Below, one piece after another: positions 1 to 6,391 of a stretch of 39,333 nucleotides of DNA. Within the stretch, counting starts at the first letter, position 1; each line of letters begins with the position of its first letter. The stretch comes from Alphaproteobacteria bacterium (GTDB lineage: Bacteria; Pseudomonadota; Alphaproteobacteria; Micavibrionales; Micavibrionaceae): positions 1 through 39,333 of the forward strand of contig JAESRE010000003.1 of assembly GCA_016764775.1 (NCBI GenBank). The letters are read 5' to 3'. The translations under genes were made by a program, and so were the position numbers. The notes under the pieces are model-generated. The model saw nothing but the letters and a program-made list of their open reading frames with translations, ran no database searches and had not been told where the DNA came from.

Positions 1-128
1 AGGAGCGCCAAAAACTATGGACATCTTGAAAAAGGAGCGCCAAAAGCTATGGACATTTTGAGAAAGGAGCGCTGAAATCTATGGACATCTTGAAAAAGGA
101 GCGCCAAAAGCTATCGACATCTTGAAAA
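1..128. repeat. 32-bp tandem repeat array, four copies
   Basis: Four head-to-tail copies begin at 1, 33, 65 and 97, each opening AGGAGCGC and continuing through CTATGGACAT-type sequence to a TTGAAAA end; a fifth start at 129 (AGGCGCGCC) runs into unique sequence. Copies differ by a few substitutions (copy 3 has GCTGAAATCT, copy 4 has CTATCGACAT). The period is not a multiple of three, so any reading frame crossing it shifts. There are no spacers, so it is not CRISPR. The last unit merges with the 3' end of a phosphorylase gene, which suggests local duplication of coding sequence. The array touches the window edge and may be longer. Confidence 0.9.
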
Positions 129-240
129 AGGCGCGCCGCTTTTTACCGTCCATGCTCATTCGCCGGGCGAACTTGATTATGCGCTGAGCTATCTCGAAGA
201 GCAGGACGGGATCATAGACATAGAAGGAGAACCATCATGA
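94..240 (+). pseudogene. 3' end of a thymidine/AMP phosphorylase-like gene
   Basis: The frame open from 94 to the TGA at 238-240 encodes an EKGAPLFTVHAHSPGELDYA-type tail ending IEGEPS, which resembles the C-terminal domain end of the thymidine phosphorylase/AMP phosphorylase family (nucleoside phosphorolysis). Its stop overlaps the start of the PRPP synthetase as ATGA, indicating translational coupling; the two enzymes would link nucleoside salvage to PRPP supply. Upstream, the 32-bp repeats put stops at 73-75 and 91-93 in this frame, so the gene is either broken here by repeat expansion or assembled wrongly; its body lies outside the window. Family assignment rests on about 40 residues and is moderate. 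Confidence 0.55.
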
Positions 241-1121
241 GTCTTTTATTTAGCTATCCGGACAACGAAGAACAGGCCGTATTGCTGGCCAAAGAAGCGG
301 GATATGAGTTGGGCGCGATAGACATCCATCATTTCCCGGATGGCGAGAGCCTTGTGCAGCTTGAAACGGATGTTAAAAACCGGGACGTGATTTTGTTTTG
401 TTCCCTCAATCAGCCCGACAGCAAGGCGATGACGATCATGTTCTTTGCGAGGACGGCCAAAGAGCTGGGCGCAAAATCGGTCGGGTTGATTACGCCTTAT
501 CTGGGTTATATGCGCCAGGATAAGCGTTTCCATGAAGGTGAAGCCATAACCTCCAATATCTTTGCAGCCTTTCTTTCGCAGCATTTTGACAGTTTGATCA
601 CCGTCGATCCGCATTTGCATCGCCATAAAGAGATGAAGGAAATATACACCATCCCGGCGCAGGTTATTCACGCGGCGGACGCGATTGCGGACTGGATTAA
701 AGACAATATAGACAAGCCTGTTCTGATCGGCCCGGATGAGGAAAGCGATCAATGGGTATCGGATGTCGCGCAGCGCGCCGGAGCGGCTTATACGGTGCTG
801 ACGAAAACCCGCCATGGTGATAAGGATGTCGAGGTTTCCGTGCCGGATGTTGATCAATACGCGGATCATACGCCCGTGCTGGTCGATGATATTATCTCCA
901 CCGCCCGGACCATGATTGCCGCCGCCGGACATTTAAAGGACGCCGGAATGAAGCCGCCTGCTTGTATAGGCATTCATGCCGTCTTTGCGGGTGATGGCTA
1001 TGAAGCCCTGCAAGAAGCAGGGGCAGGAAAGATTGTGACTTGCAATACAATTCCGCATCCGAGCAATGAAATCGATCTCAGCCGTTTGCTCGCCGAACAT
1101 CTGAAAGAAAGGGAAGGATAA
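237..1121 (+). CDS. prs: Ribose-phosphate pyrophosphokinase (PRPP synthetase) family
   Basis: Makes 5-phosphoribosyl-1-pyrophosphate from ribose 5-phosphate and ATP in the cytoplasm. The 294 residues show the family's landmarks: FPDGE (33-37), the PYLGYMRQDKRF segment (about 87-98), VDPHLHRH (123-130) and the PRPP-binding loop VDDIISTARTM (216-226). It is about 20 residues shorter than the usual housekeeping enzyme, and its loop ends in STA where STG is usual, so it may be the divergent paralogue that accompanies phosphorylase genes rather than the main Prs. AAGGAG at about 223-228 supports the start, and the start codon overlaps the stop of the preceding phosphorylase fragment. Function is confident; housekeeping versus specialised role is not. 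Confidence 0.88.
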   Translation: MSLLFSYPDNEEQAVLLAKEAGYELGAIDIHHFPDGESLVQLETDVKNRDVILFCSLNQPDSKAMTIMFFARTAKELGAKSVGLITPYLGYMRQDKRFHEGEAITSNIFAAFLSQHFDSLITVDPHLHRHKEMKEIYTIPAQVIHAADAIADWIKDNIDKPVLIGPDEESDQWVSDVAQRAGAAYTVLTKTRHGDKDVEVSVPDVDQYADHTPVLVDDIISTARTMIAAAGHLKDAGMKPPACIGIHAVFAGDGYEALQEAGAGKIVTCNTIPHPSNEIDLSRLLAEHLKEREG

Positions 1122-1124
1122 CCC

Positions 1125-1286
1125 ATGTGCATGTCCGAACCCGTCAGTTTTGTGGCCGGAGGCATGCTGCTCGCAGGCGGGGCTTATGCAGCGTGGAAAG
1201 CCTATAAAATTAATATGCGCTATTTCCCCGTGGCATTAATGCCGGTGCTGGCGGGTATTCAGCAAATGATGGAAGGCCATGTCTGA
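1125..1286 (+). CDS. DUF6629-like membrane protein, N-terminal part
   Basis: A 53-residue reading frame starts MCMSEPVSFVAGG and ends GIQQMMEGHV. It resembles the start of DUF6629 proteins (MC-S-SF-AGG, then FA-IP-LFGIQQ-EG), a family of uncharacterised multi-span membrane proteins. The stop TGA at 1284-1286 overlaps the ATG of the next frame (TGATG), and the next frame continues the same family. Either one gene has been split by a one-base loss (or two-base gain), or the two halves are made separately by translational coupling. An AAGGA lies just upstream of the start, directly after the PRPP synthetase stop. No function is known. Confidence 0.6.
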   Translation: MCMSEPVSFVAGGMLLAGGAYAAWKAYKINMRYFPVALMPVLAGIQQMMEGHV

Positions 1287-1810
1287 TGGGGCTGAACGAT
1301 GCCGACCCGGATATGGTCTGGTGGGGCGCGATGGGGTTCATCTTTTTTTCATGGCTGATGTGGCCGACCTGGATTCCTTTTGCGATTTATTTTCTGGAGC
1401 CGCCCGGCAGCAAGCGCAAGCGAACGCTTTTGATGTTTGCGCTGTCGGGGCTGGCGCTGGGCCTGACTTTATACATTCCCCATCTGGCCAATCCCGACTG
1501 GGTCAAGGTCGCCATCAACAACCATTCCATTGCCTATGAAGATACGATGTTTCTGGATTATTTTATTCCGCGTGAGCTGACCTATCTGATTTACGTGTTT
1601 CTGATCGTCACACCGCCGCTGATTTCCACCTATTTTCACATGCGGCTATTCGGCCTGACGCTGATTGCCGTCATTGCGGTGGTCTGGATATTCCTGTCCT
1701 ACGCCTATATCTCGTTTTTCTGCCTGCTGGCGGGCGTGGCGACCCTGCATCTGATTTATATCATCGTTCACAATAAATGCTGCCGGGAATGCCCGGAGAT
1801 CTTCAGGTAG
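1286..1810 (+). CDS. DUF6629-like membrane protein, C-terminal part
   Basis: This 174-residue protein is very hydrophobic with about five predicted membrane spans. WPTWIPFAIYFLEP, the NHSIAYE segment and the final aromatic-rich helices match my memory of the later part of DUF6629 proteins, whose beginning is encoded by the preceding frame. Its ATG overlaps the upstream TGA, so ribosomes could re-initiate without a separate binding site. The C-terminus ends in a short cysteine-containing tail (CCREC). Whether the two pieces assemble into a working protein cannot be told from sequence; a single intact protein after an undetected frameshift is equally possible. Confidence 0.65.
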   Translation: MGLNDADPDMVWWGAMGFIFFSWLMWPTWIPFAIYFLEPPGSKRKRTLLMFALSGLALGLTLYIPHLANPDWVKVAINNHSIAYEDTMFLDYFIPRELTYLIYVFLIVTPPLISTYFHMRLFGLTLIAVIAVVWIFLSYAYISFFCLLAGVATLHLIYIIVHNKCCRECPEIFR

Positions 1811-1815
1811 GGGCG

Positions 1816-2298
1816 ATGGTAAGCATAATAGAAAACAAAAATGAGTTTTACGCCTGGCTGAGTTTCATGCGGCGCTATTTTCTGGTGATCGCGCTTGGTA
1901 ATCTGGTCTGGGAGGCGCTGCACATGCCGCTTTATACAATCTGGTACGAGGGGACATGGAAACAAATCCTTTTTGCAGTGCTGCATTGTACGGGCGGGGA
2001 TATTCTCATTGCTCTGGCCAGTCTAATGTTGGCGCTGGTTGTTGTTGGTAATAATTGCTGGCCTCACAAAGGCTACAGGGCTGTGGCGATTTGGGCGATA
2101 GTCTTTGGCCTGGCTTACACGGTTTATAGCGAATGGTTGAATGTTTATTGGCGTGAAAGCTGGGCTTATGCCGATCAGATGCCCGTACTGCCTTTTGCAA
2201 GCTTTGAGATAGCTCTGACCCCACTTTTGCAATGGTTGGTTATACCGCTGGCATCATTCTGGTGGGCACGAGGGAGGATGAATAAAGATCATGCTTAA
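1816..2298 (+). CDS. Conserved small integral membrane protein
   Basis: About 160 residues with four hydrophobic segments; the central GDILIALASLMLALVVVG helix follows a conserved-looking LPLYT-like stretch (MPLYTIWYEGT) and an LHCTGGD motif. I recognise the pattern as a family of unnamed membrane proteins often seen near metal-resistance genes, but no function is known. I chose ATG 1816 (MVSIIENK), because GGGGC lies just before it; a longer frame begins at 1777 but would overlap the preceding gene. It follows that gene by five bases and its stop overlaps the start of the truncated CsoR gene, suggesting a former operon with the metal sensor. Confidence 0.65.
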   Translation: MVSIIENKNEFYAWLSFMRRYFLVIALGNLVWEALHMPLYTIWYEGTWKQILFAVLHCTGGDILIALASLMLALVVVGNNCWPHKGYRAVAIWAIVFGLAYTVYSEWLNVYWRESWAYADQMPVLPFASFEIALTPLLQWLVIPLASFWWARGRMNKDHA

Positions 2299-2458
2299 AG
2301 ACAATAAAAAAGCGGCTGCAATATCACGTCTCAACCGCGCTCAAGGTCAGATCAAAGCGGTTGGTAGATATGTCGGGAGCTTGGCGTGTCGGATGCGACC
2401 TATTACAAATGGCGCAAGGAGTATGGCGGGATGGGCATGGATCAGGCGCGTCGTTTAA
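2291..2458 (+). pseudogene. CsoR/RcnR/FrmR-type repressor, truncated by rearrangement
   Basis: The first ~27 residues, ending SRLNRAQGQIKAVGRYV, match helix 1 of the CsoR/RcnR/FrmR family (RL-R-GQ-GI-), cytoplasmic tetrameric repressors that sense copper, nickel/cobalt or aldehydes. Shortly after codon GRY the sequence becomes IS3 orfA DNA, so the metal-binding Cys/His residues and helices 2-3 are missing; the frame then runs out of phase through the IS and stops at 2456-2458. The gene overlaps the upstream membrane protein stop (ATGCTTAA). It cannot work as a sensor. It is the only metal-sensor remnant in the window, so the nearby copper and czc genes have no recognisable local regulator. 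Confidence 0.75.
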
Positions 2459-2556
2459 AGGAACTGGAGACCGAGAATGCGCGGCTTAAGCGGGTTGTGG
2501 CTGATCTCAGTCTGGACAATCAAATCCTGAAGGATGTTGCTTCGGGAAACTTCTAA
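2371..2556 (+). pseudogene. IS3 transposase orfA, 5'-truncated
   Basis: Read from 2371 the frame gives CRELGVSDATYYKWRKEYGG and then a leucine-zipper-like heptad stretch (LKELETENARLKRVVADLSL), the usual C-terminal half of orfA, the DNA-binding partner of IS3 transposases. The helix-turn-helix N-terminus and start codon are absent. It stops at TAA 2554-2556, just after the GGGAAAC slippery site that would place ribosomes into orfB. Since no start remains, it could be made only if transcription and translation entered from csoR, whose frame differs. Confidence 0.8.
2544..2550 (+). other. Programmed -1 frameshift site GGGAAAC
   Basis: In the orfA frame the bases read G GGA AAC, the X XXY YYZ pattern of -1 slippery heptamers, immediately before the orfA stop at 2554. 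A -1 slip enters exactly the orfB frame. The orfB frame has no ATG, GTG or TTG codon between 2547 and 2694, which fits orfB being made only as an OrfAB fusion, as known for IS3-family elements. Confidence 0.75.
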
Positions 2557-3476
2557 GCACGGAACGTAAGCGCCAAAGCGTTATTTATGCGCAGCAACGA
2601 TATGATGTATCTGAGCGCCGTGCGTGCCGTGCTCTTGATATAAACCGTGATAGTGTTCGCTACCGGCTGCGCAAAGGTCATGACGAAGAGGCTTTGCGAG
2701 AGGATATTCTACGTCTGGCATTGAAGTATGGTCGGTATGGTTATCGTCGAATTACAGCACTTCTGCGCGCCGAAGGCTGGCATGTAAATCACAAGCGTGT
2801 TGAGCGCATCTGGCGTGAAGAAGGCTTAAAAGTGCCGCAAAAGCAGAAGAAACGTAAGCGTCTTTATCTGAATGATGGCTCATGCATACGTCTTCGCCCG
2901 CACTGGAAAAACCATGTTTGGAGCTATGACTTTGTGGCGGATCGCCTGAGCAACGGTAAGAAAATCCGCATGCTCACCGTGATTGATGAGTTTAGCCGCA
3001 AATGTCTGGCGATCCGTACCGAGCGCGCTTTAAAGTCAGATGATGTGCTGGAAACGCTCAGTCATTTGTTTATCACTGAAGGGCTGCCGGATTACATTCG
3101 TTCTGATAACGGCTCCGAATTTACCGCTAAAATCTTGCAGGACTGGCTGCATAAATTGAAGGTGAAAACAGCCTTTATAGAGGCAGGCAGTCCGTGGGAG
3201 AATGGCTACAACGAGAGCTTTAATGGGCGTTTGCGCGATGAATGCCTGAATGGCGAGATGTTTTACAGCCTCAAAGAGGCGCAAGTCATTATTGAGGACT
3301 GGCGACGACATTATAATCACATCAGGCCACACAGCTCACTGGGTTATAAACCGCCCATACCGATGATGCATGTAAGGGGAGATATTTGCTCCGCTACGCT
3401 GCTCAAACATCTCCCCTTACACCAGAACAACTGCGAACATTACGAACTTACAACTGGATTAAAAAATGGGGGTTGA
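2547..3476 (+). CDS. IS3-family transposase orfB (DDE integrase domain)
   Basis: Catalyses cut-and-copy transposition of IS3 elements. From the frameshift point the frame reads LLSTERKRQSVIYA, then a helix-turn-helix_21-like region (YGYRRITALLRAEG, NHKRVERIWREEGL) and an rve integrase core. The DDE triad is visible: D in WSYDFVAD, D in IRSDNGSEF and E in NGYNESFNGRLRDE, so the domain is intact. The C-terminus after HSSLGYKPP is unusual, reading through a 17-bp hairpin into the terminal repeat before stopping at 3474-3476. The first ordinary start is TTG 2694 and would lose the N-terminal helices. Probably not mobile now, since the left end is gone. Confidence 0.85.
   Translation, partial: KLLSTERKRQSVIYAQQRYDVSERRACRALDINRDSVRYRLRKGHDEEALREDILRLALKYGRYGYRRITALLRAEGWHVNHKRVERIWREEGLKVPQKQKKRKRLYLNDGSCIRLRPHWKNHVWSYDFVADRLSNGKKIRMLTVIDEFSRKCLAIRTERALKSDDVLETLSHLFITEGLPDYIRSDNGSEFTAKILQDWLHKLKVKTAFIEAGSPWENGYNESFNGRLRDECLNGEMFYSLKEAQVIIEDWRRHYNHIRPHSSLGYKPPIPMMHVRGDICSATLLKHLPLHQNNCEHYELTTGLKNGG
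3372..3420 (+). repeat. 17-bp stem hairpin near the right end of the IS3 element
   Basis: GTAAGGGGAGATATTTG (3372-3388) pairs with CAAACATCTCCCCTTAC (3404-3420) with a single mismatch, leaving a 15-base loop. It lies inside the last codons of orfB. No U-tract follows, so it is not a standard intrinsic terminator; it could block readthrough transcription or be a subterminal transposase site. Confidence 0.8.
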
Positions 3477-3479
3477 CCA

Positions 3480-3650
3480 ATCGCCGAACAACAATATTCT
3501 TTGAGCGTTATGGAGTTTCAGGGTGTTTTGGATGCGCAGCGCGTTTTGCTGGAGTCCGAAGATCAACATGAGCGGGCGCGATATGAAACACTGGCGGCAC
3601 GCATCGAATTGTTCAAAGCAATGGGCGGCGGATGGAACGAAGATATTTAA
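3480..3650 (+). pseudogene. 3' fragment of a NodT/TolC-type efflux outer membrane protein
   Basis: The frame ending at TAA 3648-3650 encodes about 56 residues containing GVLDAQRVLLESEDQHERA and ending ELFKAMGGGWNEDI. The VLDAQR-L--AE--L segment followed by AL-KA-GGGW is the typical last helix of NodT-family efflux lipoproteins, the outer membrane channel of tripartite pumps. Everything upstream has been replaced by the IS3 element, with no start codon or ribosome binding site left. It is a relic of an earlier efflux operon and is distinct from the complete czcC-like gene at 12478. Confidence 0.75.
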
Positions 3651-3653
3651 AAA

Positions 3654-3690
3654 ATGGATATAGTCCAGGACAAAACGGAACCATATCCAT
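3654..3690 (+). promoter_or_regulatory. Inverted repeat upstream of copA
   Basis: ATGGATAT (3654-3661) and ATATCCAT (3683-3690) are perfect inverted repeats 21 bases apart, between the efflux-gene relic and copA, with a further TCC/GGA pairing inside. The spacing allows either a hairpin in the copA leader or a dimeric operator. No known copper operator is recognisable, so the role is open. Confidence 0.4.
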
Positions 3691-3720
3691 CTGTTAACGT
3701 TGAATATAAAGAGGATTTTT

Positions 3721-5505
3721 ATGAGCACACTTACAAAAAATAATTTGTCGCGTAGACAGTTTTTAGGCGGCGTAGCCGGTGGTATATTTGTTACGGGGAT
3801 ACAAGCGGCCTTGCCGCTTCCAGCATGGGCGGTAACATCTCCGCGCAATATTCATGAAGGGGTTACCAACTATCCGGCTCAAAACTATTTTGATCTAAAT
3901 TTCCGATATTCGCCTTTGGTTGTGAACGGAAAGACAGGTCGCTCGACGGCTATTAATGGAACTGTCCCTGCGCCGCTCGTGCGCTGGCGCGAGGGTGAAG
4001 AAGTTACAATGGATGTAACTAATCACTTAGAAGATACAGAGCACGCTTCAATTCATTGGCACGGTATATTGGTGCCGTTTCGTATGGACGGCGTACCGGG
4101 CGTGAATTTTGATGGTATACAGCCCGGTGAAACATTTCGCTATAACTTCAAAGTGCAGCAGGCCGGAACCTACTGGTATCATAGCCATTCTAAATTTCAG
4201 GAACAAACAGGCGCATACGGCCCTATCATTATTGACCCTAAAGACGGTGAGCCGTTTCACTATGATCGCGAGCATGTGATTGTCTTATCTGATTGGACAT
4301 TTGAAAACCCGGATACAGTCTTTCGCAATATCATGCTCGATCCGGAATATTATATTTATTACAAGCGCACGGTTTTTGATTATTTCGACAAAATAGAAAA
4401 AGATGGTTTTGCAGATGCTAATGCCGAACTCCTCCCGTTCCGCAAGATGAATATGAGTCCGCGTGATCTCTCGAATGTTACAGGATCGCTTTATACCTAT
4501 CTCATGAATGGACATTCGCCGGATATGAACTGGACAGGGCAGTTTAAACCGGGCGAAACTGTACGACTGCGGGTGATTAATGCGTCAGCCATGAGTCATT
4601 TTGATGTGCGTATTCCTGGGCTTGATATGAGCGTTGTAATGAAAGACGGTAAAGCGGTTCGGCCAGTAGATTGTCACGAATTTCGCATCGGTATTGCAGA
4701 AACTTACGACGTTATAATCAAACCGAGAGAAGAAAAAGCATACACAGTCTTTGCTGAAAGCCTTGATCGCAGCGGCTTTACACGCGGTACATTATCGCCT
4801 GCAGCGGGCATGAGTGCGCCTGTGCCGCGCCGTCGCCAGACACCTGACCGAAAACTTGAAGATATCGGCATGGGCATGATGAAAGGAAAATATTTTGGCG
4901 GTATGGATGAGAAGATGATGAAAAAAATGCATCATAAGCGCATGCAGATGCAAGATTCAAATATTCCCGGTCCTAAAGGCCCAATGCCATTTATGCTTGA
5001 TAAAACTAATCCAGACGTTGCTATGGCTGTTATGGACCCGAAGCAGCGCATGGATGATCCGGGAATCGGCCTTGGTAAGGACGGATGGAAGGTGCTGACC
5101 TATAAAGACTTGGTGTCTGCCGAGCCGCAACCTTATAAGGCTGAAGTTGATCGCGAACTGACTATTAATGTCACTGCCAATATGGAGCGCGGAATTTTTT
5201 CACTTGATGGTAAAAAATACACCGAGCATCCGGGGCCATATTTATTTCGTCATAATGAACGATTGCGCTTATATATGGTCAATCACACCATGATGGAACA
5301 TCCCATGCATTTACACGGCATGTGGATGCAACTGGAAACAGGGCGCAGTAATGAAGAATTACCTTTTGTGCATACATATTTATTAAAGCCCGGCGAGGTC
5401 GCTTCCTTTTTGGTTACACCAATCGAAAAAGGTGATTGGGCATTCCACTGTCACCTTCTGTATCACATGGAAGCAGGTATGTTCCAAGTTGTACGCGTGG
5501 CTTAG
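3721..5505 (+). CDS. copA: Copper resistance multicopper oxidase CopA
   Basis: Periplasmic multicopper oxidase of the CopA/PcoA family that oxidises Cu(I) and binds copper. The protein begins with a Tat signal (LSRRQFLGGVAGG). All copper-ligand motifs are present: HWHG near residue 110, WYHSHS, HPMHLHG and the C-terminal HCHLLYHMEAGM. A methionine/histidine-rich stretch (GMGMMKGKYF to KRMQMQD, roughly residues 380-410) is a copper-loading feature of this family. ATG 3721 is chosen because AGAGGA precedes it and it gives a clean Tat signal; a TTG 21 bases earlier is possible. copB follows after 13 bases. No copper regulator lies upstream, only the IS scar. Confidence 0.95.
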   Translation: MSTLTKNNLSRRQFLGGVAGGIFVTGIQAALPLPAWAVTSPRNIHEGVTNYPAQNYFDLNFRYSPLVVNGKTGRSTAINGTVPAPLVRWREGEEVTMDVTNHLEDTEHASIHWHGILVPFRMDGVPGVNFDGIQPGETFRYNFKVQQAGTYWYHSHSKFQEQTGAYGPIIIDPKDGEPFHYDREHVIVLSDWTFENPDTVFRNIMLDPEYYIYYKRTVFDYFDKIEKDGFADANAELLPFRKMNMSPRDLSNVTGSLYTYLMNGHSPDMNWTGQFKPGETVRLRVINASAMSHFDVRIPGLDMSVVMKDGKAVRPVDCHEFRIGIAETYDVIIKPREEKAYTVFAESLDRSGFTRGTLSPAAGMSAPVPRRRQTPDRKLEDIGMGMMKGKYFGGMDEKMMKKMHHKRMQMQDSNIPGPKGPMPFMLDKTNPDVAMAVMDPKQRMDDPGIGLGKDGWKVLTYKDLVSAEPQPYKAEVDRELTINVTANMERGIFSLDGKKYTEHPGPYLFRHNERLRLYMVNHTMMEHPMHLHGMWMQLETGRSNEELPFVHTYLLKPGEVASFLVTPIEKGDWAFHCHLLYHMEAGMFQVVRVA

Positions 5506-5518
5506 AAGGAGATTAAAA

Positions 5519-6388
5519 ATGAGAAAAACTTTAGCATTACTACTATTATCTGCTGCCTTTATTTCACCGGCTGCTTATGCTGACGAGCGCAACCCGGAAA
5601 TTCCGCATCATCATCAGGGAAAAGAACCACTCCCTGATGATTATCATTCACCTGCTGCGCCGCCCCCAGAAGGCGCGAAGGTTCGTAAATACGCTTTAGA
5701 TGAACCCGGACTGACCGCTAAGAACTTTGGCAAGACAGTTGTTCATGATAATAAATTATTCTGGCAGGTGTTGGGAGACCGCCTTGAATATCGCACAAAT
5801 GAGGATAATGATATTCTTTTATGGGATGGCGATGCTTGGATTGGTGGAGATTATAATAAACTCTATCTTGAATCAGAAGGAGAATACAATTTCCGCAGCG
5901 ATGAACTTGAAACCATATCTACCGAACTTTTTTGGAACCGCGCTATCCGGCCTTTCTGGGATACCCAGTTAGGTGTTAGGCACGATTTTGTGCCTGATGA
6001 GGATGATCGCACATTTCTGGCAGCCGGAGTACAAGGCATGTCACCCTATACATTTGAAGTGGACGCCACTGCATATCTGAGTGATGAGGGCAAAGCCTCT
6101 GCGGTGCTGGAAGTTGAGCGCAGTTGGTATTTCACGCAAAGGCTGGCCATACAGCCCCGCTTTGAAACCGAGCTCGCGGCGAATGATGCAAAAGATTATA
6201 ATATCGGCTCCGGCATTACAGGATTTGAAACCGGTCTTCGCGCACGCTATGAATTTAGCCGCAAATTTGCGCCTTATGTTGGCGTGAGTTGGGAGCAGAA
6301 TGTAGGTGAAACAGCCGACTTAATCGAAGAAGATGGCGGCGATACCAGCAACACTTATTTTTTAACAGGCGTAAAATTCTGGTTTTAA
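5519..6388 (+). CDS. copB: Copper resistance outer membrane protein CopB
   Basis: Outer membrane beta-barrel partner of CopA (CopB/PcoB family). The 289-residue protein has a signal peptide (cleavage near AYA-DE), a short His-rich segment (PHHHQG) and then a barrel domain with alternating aromatic strands, YRTNEDNDILLWDGDAWIGG and a terminal GVKFWF ending in phenylalanine as expected for an outer membrane protein. The start ATG 5519 has AGAAGGAG just before it and sits 13 bases after copA; a longer in-frame extension upstream would overlap copA and is not needed. Assignment is firm; the exact role, copper sequestration or export, is inferred from the family. Confidence 0.9.
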   Translation: MRKTLALLLLSAAFISPAAYADERNPEIPHHHQGKEPLPDDYHSPAAPPPEGAKVRKYALDEPGLTAKNFGKTVVHDNKLFWQVLGDRLEYRTNEDNDILLWDGDAWIGGDYNKLYLESEGEYNFRSDELETISTELFWNRAIRPFWDTQLGVRHDFVPDEDDRTFLAAGVQGMSPYTFEVDATAYLSDEGKASAVLEVERSWYFTQRLAIQPRFETELAANDAKDYNIGSGITGFETGLRARYEFSRKFAPYVGVSWEQNVGETADLIEEDGGDTSNTYFLTGVKFWF

Positions 6389-6391
6389 AGA

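Larger units (their letters stand above)
2371..3479 (+). mobile_element. IS3-family element, left end missing
   Basis: The block begins inside orfA (CRELGVSD) and runs through orfB to a probable right terminus at 3468-3479, GGGGGTTGACCA, whose inward reading TGGTCAACCCCC has the TG...CA form of IS3-family ends. No matching left terminus occurs upstream; the left end has been deleted together with most of csoR. The copy can no longer transpose by itself. The right end abuts the tail of an efflux gene, so the element or a deletion beside it removed DNA on both sides. Target-site duplication cannot be tested because the left end is absent. Confidence 0.8.

Noticed and set aside
1-128. CRISPR-like array
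   Set aside because: The 32-bp units are directly contiguous with no spacers and no cas genes are nearby; it is a tandem duplication.
246-932. 228-aa frame on the minus strand
   Set aside because: It lies wholly opposite the PRPP synthetase, whose motifs are clear, and it has no recognisable domain or ribosome binding site.
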